From Paenibacillus xylanexedens (GTDB lineage: Bacteria > Bacillota > Bacilli > Paenibacillales > Paenibacillaceae): a stretch of DNA of 64,000 bases. A program made the position numbers and the translations under genes. Below the pieces are notes generated by a model that was not told where the DNA came from, searched no databases, and saw only the letters and a list, made by a program, of their open reading frames with translations. The stretch is taken from positions 1-64,000 of the forward strand of contig NZ_VEBF01000011.1 of assembly GCF_007676705.1 (NCBI RefSeq). Direction: 5' to 3'. How positions within the stretch are numbered: the first letter of the stretch is position 1; each line of letters begins with the position of its first letter. This document shows positions 44,562 through 54,189 of the stretch, piece by piece.

Positions 44562-44852
44562 TTAAGATTCGGGCTTCTCGGAGTCTCCAGAATTCGTATG
44601 ACTCGTGTTGCTCTCCGCTTTTTTCCCAGCAGCTCGCTCCAGGTATCGATCATAACGATCGTCCACTTCGATTGCCATCTTCCGGTACTTCAATGTTTCC
44701 TCGACAATTGGATCACGTTCCGTCTGTATCCGAACTTCATATTTGGGAGGAATCAGCTGGCGTTCACGCTGATCGGTGTCGCCGGACTCTTCCATGTCCC
44801 CTTCCGTCAGCATTTCACTGAGCCGTCGTTCCAGTTCTTTGGATTCATCCAT
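44562..44852 (-). CDS. Small acidic protein of unknown function
   Basis: 96 residues from ATG at 44852 (MDESKELERRL), with AAAGGAG upstream. Highly charged, with no signal peptide or membrane segment. A central part (IPPKYEVRIQTERDPIVEETLKYRKMAIE) could be helical and the tail is a disordered Ser/Asn/Glu stretch. I do not recognise a family. A good RBS and terminator support that it is expressed. Confidence 0.65.
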   Translation of the reverse strand: MDESKELERRLSEMLTEGDMEESGDTDQRERQLIPPKYEVRIQTERDPIVEETLKYRKMAIEVDDRYDRYLERAAGKKAESNTSHTNSGDSEKPES

Positions 44853-45056
44853 TGTTCTCGCTCCTTTAATTAAAGTCATACATACGTTAATTATTACTAT
44901 TGTACTTTCACTTCGTGTACAGAACCATCTTCCGATCGCTGTTATCCCCAGATTTCTTTGATTCCTTTTCCAAGGTAGAAATCCGGTGATAAAGGCGAGC
45001 GCTCCGCTTCTTCAATGCAATTAAAAGTAATTAAAGCATGGATGAGTTGAATCAAC

Positions 45057-45929
45057 TCACTCCAAGCCGGTAGCCTTCGCTTCCTTCAACACATCTGTTA
45101 ATGCATCATGGATGTGTCCGTTGCTGGCAACAAGATGACTTACAGACAATTGATAAGGCGTCCCGATGGTATCGGTAATCTTGCCGCCGGATTCTTCCAC
45201 CAGCAGCGCGCCTGCCGCAATATCCCATGGTTTCAATCCAATTTCGGTGTAGGCACTGAGACGCCCTGCAGCAACATATGCCAGATGCAAGGCAGCAGAT
45301 CCGCCTGCACGCAAGTTACGAACTTGCGGAGCAAGAGCCTGCACAGCGGCCATATTAAGCGGTAACGCATAGGTCGTATCTGCCGGGAAACCAACCGCAA
45401 TCAGACTCTGATTCAGTTCCTGCTCACCAGATACAACCATCCGATTTCCGTGAACGTATGCTCCTTTACCTTTTTCCGCAACAAACATCTCATCACGGGA
45501 AGGGTCATATATCACGCCGACAATGACTTCACCTTTATGGGCCAAAGCAATGGATACCGAATAGAACGGAAATCCGTGTACAAAGTTCGTCGTGCCATCC
45601 ACAGGATCAACAATCCAGAGAAACTCTTCTTCCTCTGCCTCTTTCAGTGCTTTTGCTGAAGCTTCCGGTCCCGGTTCTACGCCTTCTTCACCCAGAATAG
45701 CATGGCTGGGAAAATGGGTCAGAATCAGGCGGCGGATCATCTGCTCCGCTCCTTTATCCACTTCGGTGACCAGATCCTGAGGTGAATATTTGGTTCCCAG
45801 TTCGCTTACCGTTCCAAGACGACTCTTGATCCATTCACCGGCCTTGGAAGCTGCATTAATGGCAACGGCAGTATAGCTTTTGCTTGTCACGACATAAGGT
45901 TGCTTTTCCTTCTCATTCAAAGCGTTCAC
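45057..45929 (-). CDS. Inositol monophosphatase family protein
   Basis: 290 residues read from a GTG with a weak RBS, so the start is uncertain; the family domain begins near residue 18. Metal-binding motifs are present: ILGEEGVE, WIVDPVDGTTNFVHGFP and the C-terminal LKPWDIAAGALLVEESGG. It hydrolyses a phosphate monoester such as inositol-1-phosphate, NADP or fructose bisphosphate; the exact substrate cannot be told. Confidence 0.9.
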   Translation of the reverse strand: MNALNEKEKQPYVVTSKSYTAVAINAASKAGEWIKSRLGTVSELGTKYSPQDLVTEVDKGAEQMIRRLILTHFPSHAILGEEGVEPGPEASAKALKEAEEEEFLWIVDPVDGTTNFVHGFPFYSVSIALAHKGEVIVGVIYDPSRDEMFVAEKGKGAYVHGNRMVVSGEQELNQSLIAVGFPADTTYALPLNMAAVQALAPQVRNLRAGGSAALHLAYVAAGRLSAYTEIGLKPWDIAAGALLVEESGGKITDTIGTPYQLSVSHLVASNGHIHDALTDVLKEAKATGLE

Positions 45930-46027
45930 TCTACTTTCTATATCAATCTATGAAAAGTTGAAATTCTTGTTAAAAGTATACGCCTCACAGGTCGTAAAGT
46001 TTCTCGTTGCCTAGGCCCCTTTTGACA

Positions 46028-47029
46028 CTACGGATGAATGATGACGGTAGACTCGTCCACCCACTCCACACCCTCTTCGTGATAGAATGCCAGCTTCTGC
46101 ATCAGTTGCACAAGAGCCTCATCCTTACGTTTGGCCTCAATCATCACGTCGAGCCTCGGGGTGTCTGCTGCAATATGACGCAAGAAATCGAGCACAGGCT
46201 CTACCTCTACACCATCGGCATGACCTCGCAGATCCTTCTCGCTCTTCGGACTGGATACATGAATTTTGGGTGGCAATGGCTGATCAGCCGGTGAATCTGC
46301 CTGTGCGAGCGGTGACTCCCATGTTTTCAGGATATCAGGCCACAGATCCCAGGGCTGTTCACCCTCATTATTGACCCACTGGTGATGAATATCCAGCACC
46401 ATGGGCAATCCCAAGTGCTCGCATACAGCAAGTGTCTCGGCCGCATTAAACGTTTTGTCATCATTTTCGAGTGTCAGCCGCTCCTGAATGTCCCGATCCA
46501 GCTTCAAAAAATTCTCTTCAAAACGAAGCGCCGCCGAAGGCTTGTCCCCGTATGCACCACCAATATGTATATTGTTCTTGGCAGTGGCATTTAGACCCAT
46601 GGCATCCAGCATCCGAACATGATGACGAAGGTCGCGAATCGAATTGTGCAGAACTTGCTCACGAGGTGTACTAAGTACGGTAAAATGATCCGGATGAAAG
46701 GATACACGCATATCATTCGCCTTCACAAAATCACCAATAGCCGCAAAGTCCTGCTTCAGTGCCGGGAATGGATCCCAGTCATTCAAGTCCTCATGTGTCG
46801 CCAGTGGAATCAATTTGGAAGAGAAGCGATATACATGAATATGGCTGCCCTTGTTGTGCCGGAGCAATCGTAGTGTATTATGCAGGTTCTCGGCTGCAAT
46901 CCGTTCGAGCTTGCGGATGGCTGCTTCCCTGTCATCAATTTTGTTAAAACTGGACATGGTCATGGTCCGGGAAGGTGAGGCATTCTCAACAAGCACGGAC
47001 ATTGCCACATAACCAAAACGTACGAGCAT
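46028..47029 (-). CDS. uvsE: UV damage endonuclease UvsE
   Basis: 333 residues from ATG at 47029, with AGAGGAAG seven bases upstream. MLVRFGYVAMSV, NLHNTLRLLRHNKG, YRFSSKLIPLATH, RVSFHPDHFTVLSTP, NIHIGGAYGDK, LDIHHQWVN and KIHVSSPKS correspond to the metal-binding TIM-barrel of UVDE, which nicks DNA 5' of UV photoproducts and starts alternative excision repair. UvsE also protects spores. It stands alone in the same direction as ddl. Confidence 0.95.
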   Translation of the reverse strand: MLVRFGYVAMSVLVENASPSRTMTMSSFNKIDDREAAIRKLERIAAENLHNTLRLLRHNKGSHIHVYRFSSKLIPLATHEDLNDWDPFPALKQDFAAIGDFVKANDMRVSFHPDHFTVLSTPREQVLHNSIRDLRHHVRMLDAMGLNATAKNNIHIGGAYGDKPSAALRFEENFLKLDRDIQERLTLENDDKTFNAAETLAVCEHLGLPMVLDIHHQWVNNEGEQPWDLWPDILKTWESPLAQADSPADQPLPPKIHVSSPKSEKDLRGHADGVEVEPVLDFLRHIAADTPRLDVMIEAKRKDEALVQLMQKLAFYHEEGVEWVDESTVIIHP

Positions 47030-47184
47030 GAATTTCTTCCTCTCTGTTAGGGCGGAAAACCAGCACGGCATATTCAACCGTCAGGATGTACCGTCACTGT
47101 ATATAACCAAGTTTTACCCTAAAAGAGTGACCATAATCGTATTCTGGCAAATCAGTCCATCCGCCCTACAATCACACTCAGCAA

Positions 47185-47508
47185 CTATTCCTGTGCTTGC
47201 TCTCCGAAGAACATCTCATCCGCAAGTGCCGTCTGAACGCGTGATTCTTCCTGAGTCAGTTTGCGGATCAACTGCATCTCTACCTCGGTTACTTCTTGAC
47301 CCTGGAAGTTGATCTCTGCAATGGAAACCACGATCTTCACGATGGCTACAGCCACGTTATCCGGTGTATAAGCAATGACTTTCTGGCCGGTAGGAAATAC
47401 CCGGAAGCCTTGTTTAACCATTTTGCCGCGACCATATTCAAGCAGTTCGTACAGTTCCTGCTCATTCTTGAACTTGCATACGGAATTGAATTCAGTCTGA
47501 AATCCCAT
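47185..47508 (-). CDS. Small conserved-looking protein of unknown function
   Basis: 107 residues, with GGAGG before the ATG. MGFQTEFNSVCKFKNEQEL opens it, and KQGFRVFPTGQKVIAYTPDN lies in the middle. The opening and the KxGFRVFP stretch faintly recall DUF2584, but I cannot assign it with confidence. It lies 30 bases downstream of ddl and is probably cotranscribed. Confidence 0.7.
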   Translation of the reverse strand: MGFQTEFNSVCKFKNEQELYELLEYGRGKMVKQGFRVFPTGQKVIAYTPDNVAVAIVKIVVSIAEINFQGQEVTEVEMQLIRKLTQEESRVQTALADEMFFGEQAQE

Positions 47509-47538
47509 GCATATCCCTCCTGATCTTGTCGTCTCAGG

Positions 47539-48639
47539 CTACGCCTGTACGCCGTTCTCGTAATTCAATGCCTGCTTGCGGTTATAACGCTCCAGTGCCA
47601 GCTCAATCATCCGATCCAACAGCTCGGCATACGACACACCTGTCTCGCGCCACAAGAGTGGATACATGCTGTACGGTGTGAAACCAGGCATGGTGTTAAC
47701 TTCATTAATAAGCAATGCACCGTCATTTTTCCGAATGAAGAAGTCCGCACGTGAAATCCCGTTACCTTCGATCGCACGGAACGCCTGCAATGCGGCTTCG
47801 CGAATGCGATCTGCGGCTTCGGGGTCAAGTGGTGCCGGAATCAGCATCTGTGACTGACCATTAATATACTTGGCTGCATAGTCATAATACTCACCCGACG
47901 AGACAATCTCCCCTGGAACGGAAGCCATAGGCTCGTCATTGCCGAGGACGCTGACCTCAACCTCGCGTGCTTCAACGAATTCTTCGATGACTACCTTCGT
48001 ATCGTACCGAAGTGCGAACTCGACAGCTGTTTTCAGCTCATCACGGTTACGCGCCTTGGAGATGCCCACGCTGGAGCCCAGATTAGCCGGTTTGATAAAA
48101 CAAGGATATCCCAGTTGATCTTCGACTTGTACGATCATTTCGTGCTCTGTCTGCTTCCATTGTGTCGCGTTAAAATACGTAAAGGCACATTGGTCAATAC
48201 CAGCCTGTGCGAACAGCTTCTTCATGACCACTTTGTCCATGCCGCCAGCTGAAGCGAGTACACCTGCACCTACATATGGCATATCCGCCATCTCGAACAT
48301 GCCCTGAATGGTGCCATCTTCGCCAAACGTACCATGCAGCAGAGGGAACATCACGTCCAGCGCTTCCGCTCCGCCATACAACCGGCCAAACAGTGCGTTC
48401 AGTGCATCTTGAGTTCCACCCGCCGATTGCTCCAGCTTCAAATCTTCAATCTGCGCGAACGGCGCATGCATGACAGGTCCTTTTTTCCACGTACCCTGCT
48501 TGGAGATATAAAAAGGAACCAGTTCATACTTCTCATAATCAAATGCGTTCGTTACAGCAAACGCCGTTTGTAGCGACACCTCATGCTCGCCTGACTTACC
48601 GCCGTACACGACGCCTACTTTTAATTTATCCATACTCAT
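47539..48639 (-). CDS. ddl: D-alanine--D-alanine ligase
   Basis: 366 residues from ATG at 48639, with CGGAGG six bases upstream. It joins two D-alanines for peptidoglycan precursors. VGVVYGGKSGEHEVSL opens the N-terminal domain. The ATP-grasp part has CFIKPANLGSSVGISKA, VVIEEFVEAREVEVSVLG and the metal site NEVNTMPGFTPYSMYPLLW. The residue pattern is that of a Ddl and not of a VanA-type D-Ala-D-Lac ligase as far as can be seen by eye, which matters because a van-like cluster lies 6 kb away. Confidence 0.95.
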   Translation of the reverse strand: MSMDKLKVGVVYGGKSGEHEVSLQTAFAVTNAFDYEKYELVPFYISKQGTWKKGPVMHAPFAQIEDLKLEQSAGGTQDALNALFGRLYGGAEALDVMFPLLHGTFGEDGTIQGMFEMADMPYVGAGVLASAGGMDKVVMKKLFAQAGIDQCAFTYFNATQWKQTEHEMIVQVEDQLGYPCFIKPANLGSSVGISKARNRDELKTAVEFALRYDTKVVIEEFVEAREVEVSVLGNDEPMASVPGEIVSSGEYYDYAAKYINGQSQMLIPAPLDPEAADRIREAALQAFRAIEGNGISRADFFIRKNDGALLINEVNTMPGFTPYSMYPLLWRETGVSYAELLDRMIELALERYNRKQALNYENGVQA

Positions 48640-48776
48640 GCGTAACCTCCGATTATCTGTGCCTGATGCTGTCATCCTTGCATGCTCAGCACCCTTGTTA
48701 TTCTGCTTGCGTTACCTGGTCTTATTTTACACGGAACTGGATGTCTGCGTCACCGCATCCCGAAAATCTTTCGTCA

Positions 48777-49775
48777 TTAAAACTCATCTGCAATATGAAA
48801 AAGCCGGTATACCGTCCGCTCTGTCCAAGCGTAAGAATCCCGGTAATCCCAATATCGGTGACGACTGCTAACCGTATGTGCGTTAACAAGCGGCATACCG
48901 CCTGCATCAAATGCGGTCACAACGGTGCTGTGCTGAAATCTGCCGTCTCCATCCCAATCGTAAAGAATAACATCTCCGAGCATCAGCTGCTCGGGACGAT
49001 CTACTGCTGTGGCAGTCAGACCCCAGCTGCTGCCTGACAAGTAACGCTCCAGACTATTGGAAACCGCCCAGCTGTAACTCCACATTTCGGAGCCGTTCAC
49101 ATACCCCTTATACCACCAGCCAGCTTCTCTTCTACCAGTATAGTGGATGGGTGCGCCCCCTGCAAAGAGACATTGGGACACGTAATTGGTGCAATCCACA
49201 TCAAATTCCTCATATGCCGGGTTCCCTGCATTCCACCAACGATCTGCGTAGGCAACTGCCAGATCTCTACGATACGCCTGCTGCCTTGAGCTTCTGCCTT
49301 GACCCAGAACTTCCCGATTCAGCAGCGGCCGGTTCATCGCCTGTACAAAATCGGCTTGTTGAAAGGGACGCCCTTCCCCAGCTGGGCGACGCTCCGGTAC
49401 TTCCCGCTCGACCCGTCCAATGATCCATCCACCACTCTGCCGCAGAAAGGTTAACCGCTCCCGCTCAATCCGGTCCTCCCGATGGGTGATCCCGCTCTTC
49501 TCGTAGAACAGCCTGCTGTACAATTGTACATCCACCACCGCTTCTTCCTGTCCATCCATGAGCGTGCGCACAAGCTTGGCGCTGGTCTCGCTGCGAAGAG
49601 GCACGGCGCGCCGCTTACGGTACCATTCGTCCAGCCTTGCCATACGCTCTCCCCGTTCCACCACGAAGTCAGGATCGGTAACAATCCGTTCGCTGGTCTG
49701 TGGACGGTAGTCGATCTCACAGCGATTGTACTGGTTCACGTAAGTGTATAAGGCACTCTTCCATTCCCGTTCCAA
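48777..49775 (-). CDS. Amidase_6 (putative amidase) domain protein
   Basis: 332 residues. The start is taken as TTG at 49775 because AAAGGGGGA lies seven bases upstream; the ATG at 49796 has no RBS. The C-terminal 160 residues are the amidase-like cysteine-peptidase fold: CTNYVSQCLFAGG with the candidate nucleophile, QLMLGDVILYDWDGDG and FQHSTVVTAFD with the histidine, then VNAHTVSSRHRYW. It has no signal peptide. Members are common in sporulating Bacilli; a role in cell-wall turnover is suspected but not shown. Confidence 0.88.
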   Translation of the reverse strand: MEREWKSALYTYVNQYNRCEIDYRPQTSERIVTDPDFVVERGERMARLDEWYRKRRAVPLRSETSAKLVRTLMDGQEEAVVDVQLYSRLFYEKSGITHREDRIERERLTFLRQSGGWIIGRVEREVPERRPAGEGRPFQQADFVQAMNRPLLNREVLGQGRSSRQQAYRRDLAVAYADRWWNAGNPAYEEFDVDCTNYVSQCLFAGGAPIHYTGRREAGWWYKGYVNGSEMWSYSWAVSNSLERYLSGSSWGLTATAVDRPEQLMLGDVILYDWDGDGRFQHSTVVTAFDAGGMPLVNAHTVSSRHRYWDYRDSYAWTERTVYRLFHIADEF

Positions 49776-49991
49776 GCCTATGTCCCCCTTTGGCATGAGT
49801 TCTGTCTGAAGTATTTCATTGCGTATATAAACTCCTACTATTCATATGAGAGGGTCTTCGGTTGTATGTACGTGTCTCGGGATGAAGACTCTGAATTCGG
49901 CAAATACAGGTACATGCGATATCTTATTCCTTCTCACTTCACGAAAACGCCTTCATTAGTTCAAAAGCTTGCTTGAACAGGCAAAAAGACC

Positions 49992-50020
49992 TTTACGTAC
50001 AGAGGTGAAAACGGTATACT
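49992..50020 (+). promoter_or_regulatory. Candidate sigma-A promoter of the aconitase gene
   Basis: TTTACG (49992-49997), 17 bases, TATACT (50015-50020), giving a leader of about 130 bases. Upstream, GTTCAA / TTGAAC (about 49957-49976) forms a small dyad. Nothing else is recognised in the 383-base gap 49776-50158. Confidence 0.5.
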
Positions 50021-50158
50021 TAAAACTAAAGTTATGATTATGAAATTACGTTTCACCTGATGAAACTAACAAACGAGAACACGGAACGATGAAGGCCTGT
50101 TCCTCACCTAAATGAACGTTTTCTTCATCTCACCGACACATCCCAAGGAGGTACATGT

Positions 50159-52873
50159 ATGTCAGCAAAGAATCATTTCTCCGCCGCTCGCAGTCTTGAG
50201 GTTGGAGGCAAATCTTACCGCTACTACAGTCTCGATGCTCTTCAGGAAGGCGGCCACGGCGATCTTTCCAGGCTCCCTTTCTCCATTAAAGTGTTGCTTG
50301 AAGCAGCAATTCGTCAATTCGACGGACGTGCCATTACCGAAGAACACGTTAAACAACTGACCGGCTGGGCAGATGGCCGTGACAATAACAAGGAAATTCC
50401 ATTCATCCCTGCACGTATCGTTCTGCAGGATTTCACCGGTGTACCGGTTGTCGTTGATCTCGCTGCAATGCGTGATACTGTGAAAAAAGCAGGCGGCGAC
50501 CCGAAACAGATCAACCCGCTCGTACCTGTCGATCTCGTTATCGACCACTCCGTCATGGTTGATGCTTTCGGTACCAACGATGCACTTGATTACAACATCA
50601 AGGTCGAGTTCGAGCGTAACGAAGAGCGTTACCGCTTCTTGCGTTGGGCACAAACGGCATTCAACAACTTCCGTGCAGTTCCACCATCCACAGGGATCGT
50701 TCACCAGGTTAACCTGGAGTATCTGGCTTCCGTGGCAGCAACAAAAACCGTTGACGGCGAGACCGTTGTATTCCCGGATTCCCTCGTAGGTACAGACTCC
50801 CACACCACCATGATCAACGGACTTGGCGTTGTTGGTTGGGGTGTTGGTGGAATCGAGGCCGAAGCAGGTATGCTGGGCCAACCGCTATACTTTGTAACAC
50901 CGGACGTTATCGGTTTCAAACTGACAGGCAGCCTGAGTGAAGGTGCAACAGCAACGGATCTGGCACTGACAGTTACCCAATTGCTTCGTAAAAAAGGCGT
51001 TGTTGGTAAATTCGTAGAGTTCTACGGACCAGGTCTTGCCAACATCGGTCTGGCTGACCGTGCAACAGTAGCCAACATGGCACCAGAGTATGGCGCTACC
51101 ATCGGTTTCTTCCCTGTTGATAGTGAAACGTTGAACTATCTGCGTAACACTGGCCGTCCTGACGAGCAGGTTGAATTGGTTGAAGCTTATTACAAAGCTC
51201 AAGGCATGTTCCGTACTTCCAGCACCGTTGATCCTGAATTCACAGATGTGATTGAACTGGATCTCGGCTCTGTTGTACCAAGTCTTGCCGGACCAAAACG
51301 TCCACAGGATCGCATCGAGCTGACACAAATGAAAGAAAGCTTCAACAGCATCATCCGCACACCTGTAGATAAAGGCGGCTACGGTCTGAGCGATGAGAAA
51401 ATTGAACAAACCGTACCTGTGAAGCACCCGGACGGTTCCAACAGTGAACTGAAGGCAGGCGCTGTTGTGATCGCGGCGATCACAAGTTGTACGAACACTT
51501 CGAATCCAAGTGTTATGGTTGGAGCAGGATTACTCGCGAAAAAAGCAGTTGAACGCGGCCTGACCAAACCAGGATATGTGAAAAGCAGTCTGACACCAGG
51601 TTCCCTTGTAGTTACCGAGTATCTGGAAAAAGCAGGTCTGATCACGTACCTCGACAAACTCGGATTCAACGTTGCCGGCTACGGTTGTGCAACATGTATC
51701 GGTAACTCCGGCCCACTGCCGGACGAAGTGAGCGAAGCTATTGCTGAGAACGATATGACCGTAGCGGCTGTATTGTCCGGTAACCGTAACTTCGAAGGCC
51801 GTGTGCATGCACAGGTTAAAGCCAACTACCTGGCATCACCACCACTCGTTGTGGCATATGCACTTGCGGGTACAGTGAATATTGACTTTGAAACCGATCC
51901 AATCGGTTATGATACGAACAATGAGCCTGTATTCCTGAAGGACCTCTGGCCTACCTCCGAGGAAATCAAGGATACCATCGCAAGTTCCCTGAACGCTCAG
52001 ATGTTCCGCAACAAGTACGAGAACGTATTTACAGCCAACGAGCGTTGGAATGCGATTTCTGTACCGGAAGGCGAATTGTACGAGTGGGATCCGAACTCCA
52101 CGTACATTCAGAATCCTCCGTTCTTCCAAGAGCTTGGCGACACGTTGAACGATATCGCTGATATCCGTTCTGCACGCGTTATGGCATTGCTTGCGGATTC
52201 CGTAACAACGGACCACATCTCGCCAGCAGGTAATATTGCAGCATCCAGCCCGGCTGGACTGTACTTGAAAGAGCATGGCGTAGAGCGTAAAGACTTCAAC
52301 TCCTACGGTTCACGCCGTGGTAACCATGAAGTAATGATGCGTGGTACGTTCGCCAACATTCGTATTCGTAACCAGGTGGCTCCGGGCACCGAGGGCGGTA
52401 TTACGAAGTACCTGCCGACGGACGAGGAAATGTCCATCTACGATGCTTCCATGAAGTATCAGGATGAAGGACAGAACCTGATCGTTATCGCTGGTAAAGA
52501 GTATGGTACAGGAAGCTCCCGTGACTGGGCGGCAAAAGGAACATTCCTGCTCGGCGTCAAAGCCGTTATCGCGGAAAGCTTCGAGCGGATTCACCGCAGT
52601 AACCTGGTCGGCATGGGCGTAATGCCATTGCAATTCCAGGAAGGTCACGGCTGGTCCAGCCTCGGCCTGAACGGACGTGAAACGTATGATATTACTGGCC
52701 TCAGCAATGATGTGAAGCCAGGACAAGAATTGAAAGTTACCGTAACTCGTGAAGACGGTACACAGTTCGACTTCCCTGTTATCGCTCGTCTGGACAGCAT
52801 GGTTGACGTGGATTACTACCATAACGGCGGTATCCTGCAAACCGTATTGCGTCAAATGATGAAAAAAGCTTAA
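50159..52873 (+). CDS. acnA: Aconitate hydratase
   Basis: 904 residues, the normal length of AcnA/CitB. It interconverts citrate and isocitrate in the TCA cycle and, when its Fe-S cluster is lost, can act as an iron-responsive RNA-binding protein in Bacillus. The three cluster cysteines lie in ITSCTNTSNPSVM and YGCATCIGNSGPL; GTDSHTTMINGLGVVGWGVGGIEAE is present, here only partly quoted, and the C-terminal swivel domain has YGTGSSRDWAAKG. AAGGAGG precedes the ATG. Codon use is markedly biased, as expected for a highly expressed gene. Confidence 0.98.
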   Translation: MSAKNHFSAARSLEVGGKSYRYYSLDALQEGGHGDLSRLPFSIKVLLEAAIRQFDGRAITEEHVKQLTGWADGRDNNKEIPFIPARIVLQDFTGVPVVVDLAAMRDTVKKAGGDPKQINPLVPVDLVIDHSVMVDAFGTNDALDYNIKVEFERNEERYRFLRWAQTAFNNFRAVPPSTGIVHQVNLEYLASVAATKTVDGETVVFPDSLVGTDSHTTMINGLGVVGWGVGGIEAEAGMLGQPLYFVTPDVIGFKLTGSLSEGATATDLALTVTQLLRKKGVVGKFVEFYGPGLANIGLADRATVANMAPEYGATIGFFPVDSETLNYLRNTGRPDEQVELVEAYYKAQGMFRTSSTVDPEFTDVIELDLGSVVPSLAGPKRPQDRIELTQMKESFNSIIRTPVDKGGYGLSDEKIEQTVPVKHPDGSNSELKAGAVVIAAITSCTNTSNPSVMVGAGLLAKKAVERGLTKPGYVKSSLTPGSLVVTEYLEKAGLITYLDKLGFNVAGYGCATCIGNSGPLPDEVSEAIAENDMTVAAVLSGNRNFEGRVHAQVKANYLASPPLVVAYALAGTVNIDFETDPIGYDTNNEPVFLKDLWPTSEEIKDTIASSLNAQMFRNKYENVFTANERWNAISVPEGELYEWDPNSTYIQNPPFFQELGDTLNDIADIRSARVMALLADSVTTDHISPAGNIAASSPAGLYLKEHGVERKDFNSYGSRRGNHEVMMRGTFANIRIRNQVAPGTEGGITKYLPTDEEMSIYDASMKYQDEGQNLIVIAGKEYGTGSSRDWAAKGTFLLGVKAVIAESFERIHRSNLVGMGVMPLQFQEGHGWSSLGLNGRETYDITGLSNDVKPGQELKVTVTREDGTQFDFPVIARLDSMVDVDYYHNGGILQTVLRQMMKKA

Positions 52874-52905
52874 TAACATCAATCATTAATGTGATGAAGT
52901 TATAC

Positions 52906-52952
52906 AAAAAAGCTCCCCATTACGTGCAATAGCACGTGGTGGGGAGCTTTTT
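52906..52952 (+). terminator. Terminator of the aconitase gene
   Basis: AAAAAGCTCCCC / GGGGAGCTTTTT with an inner ACGTGC / GCACGT stem. Confidence 0.9.
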
Positions 52953-53004
52953 ATTTAACTGTCGATATGCATCATCAATTTAATTATAAGTAGGTTCTTA
53001 TCAC

Positions 53005-53319
53005 TTAAAACTCAAAATTTAATCCAACTTCTGAATCATCAGGTGGTTCAGGAATACGATATACACCTCTGCAGTTTAATTTCTCCACGTTGATCCAGTC
53101 CACAAAATCATCCGCCCCGTAACTACGAATAAAGTGAGCATATTCCGTATTTCCCTCATGATCAATAGACTCGATATACAGGGTGAATGGGTGCTTATAC
53201 TCTAAGCTCTGCAAAAAATCGATAAATTCTCCTCTCCACTCGCCAATTTTTCCTGCATATTGATTGGGAACGTAATAGTAGAACACATCAAAGTGATATA
53301 CAACAATTTTCATTAGCAT
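53005..53319 (-). CDS. Small protein of unknown function
   Basis: 104 residues, ATG seven bases after AGGAGG. Rich in aromatic residues (VVYHFDVFYYYVPNQY) and acidic. No signal peptide, membrane segment or known domain. It follows the gene at 53345 by 25 bases in the same direction and the two probably form an operon. Size, acidity and pairing resemble immunity-like or contact-dependent accessory proteins, but this is only a guess. Confidence 0.65.
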   Translation of the reverse strand: MLMKIVVYHFDVFYYYVPNQYAGKIGEWRGEFIDFLQSLEYKHPFTLYIESIDHEGNTEYAHFIRSYGADDFVDWINVEKLNCRGVYRIPEPPDDSEVGLNFEF

Positions 53320-53344
53320 TTACAAGCCTCCTAGAACTTACAGA

Positions 53345-53749
53345 TCACAGTTTAAGTTTTAAGATCTCCATACCTTCTCTCAGTTGTTCCGACACAGCGG
53401 TATAGTACTCAATGCTATCCGCAAGTTCGCGTTCAGTCTTATGTATAAGATAATAGGAATATTTCTGCATCAACTCATGCTCGTTTAACTCAACAGGGAG
53501 ATAAATAATCTCAACATCAGTCGAATCGAAATAATGACGATATCCCCTCTCCGATTGCCCCACTTTCATGACTGTTTTTATCACCATCAACTCATCGCGA
53601 TTACAGGTTCTTATCATATCTGCTCTTTTCTGTTCTAAATCACTTACTACTTCTTCATCGTAGTGATTATTGTTAGCTTCAACAATTTCATTTTCAATTT
53701 GCATAATGGCTTTCATGGTTCCTGCTAGTTCTTTAGCCAATGAGTACAA
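53345..53749 (-). CDS. Helical small protein of unknown function
   Basis: 134 residues from a TTG start seven bases after AAGGAGG. Mostly predicted helix with coiled-coil-like stretches at both ends (residues 8-50 and 95-134). No known motif and no export signal. First gene of a two-gene unit with 53005-53319. AT-rich compared with the adjacent aconitase gene. Confidence 0.65.
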   Translation of the reverse strand: MYSLAKELAGTMKAIMQIENEIVEANNNHYDEEVVSDLEQKRADMIRTCNRDELMVIKTVMKVGQSERGYRHYFDSTDVEIIYLPVELNEHELMQKYSYYLIHKTERELADSIEYYTAVSEQLREGMEILKLKL

Positions 53750-53966
53750 TGTATATCCTCCTTTTTTTGTAAGGAATAGGTATTAACGAATCCTCTCTAC
53801 TCTACCTCATTTACGATGTTACTCGCAAAGTTCAGTGGTCCTATGCTAAATTCGATACCTTATGAAGCAACAAAAAAACTCCCCGTAACGTGCAATCTGC
53901 ACAGTGATGGAGAGCCTTTGGTTTCAGTATTTGTGTATTCTCCGTTGCTTCAAGGCCAACTGCCTT

Positions 53967-54176
53967 TTAATGCCCAATGTGATGTGAGGCTTGATCTAAC
54001 AGTTGAATCGTACCCATGACCAGAAACAGACACGACAGAGCAATTAACGAGCCCCCGACCCATCTCGACATGATCAATCGCTCCATAATCTGTTTCTCCG
54101 AAGCATCCTTTACGCTGTGTGGATACACGAGAAACATCAGCCCTGCGCTAATAAACAGTACAGCCATTATAATCAA
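53967..54176 (-). CDS. Small two-helix membrane protein
   Basis: 69 residues from a TTG at 54176, six bases after GGAGGGG, which itself overlaps the stop of the VanZ-like gene. Two hydrophobic segments (IIMAVLFISAGLMFLVYP and WVGGSLIALSCLFLVMG) flank a short charged loop. Probably the last gene of the van-like cluster. Family not recognised. Confidence 0.6.
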   Translation of the reverse strand: MIIMAVLFISAGLMFLVYPHSVKDASEKQIMERLIMSRWVGGSLIALSCLFLVMGTIQLLDQASHHIGH

Positions 54177-54189
54177 GTTGTTCCCCTCC

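Noticed and set aside
47539..48639. VanA/VanB-type D-Ala-D-Lac ligase
   Set aside because: It is 6 kb from the van-like cluster, stands without vanH and vanX, and by eye carries ordinary Ddl motifs.
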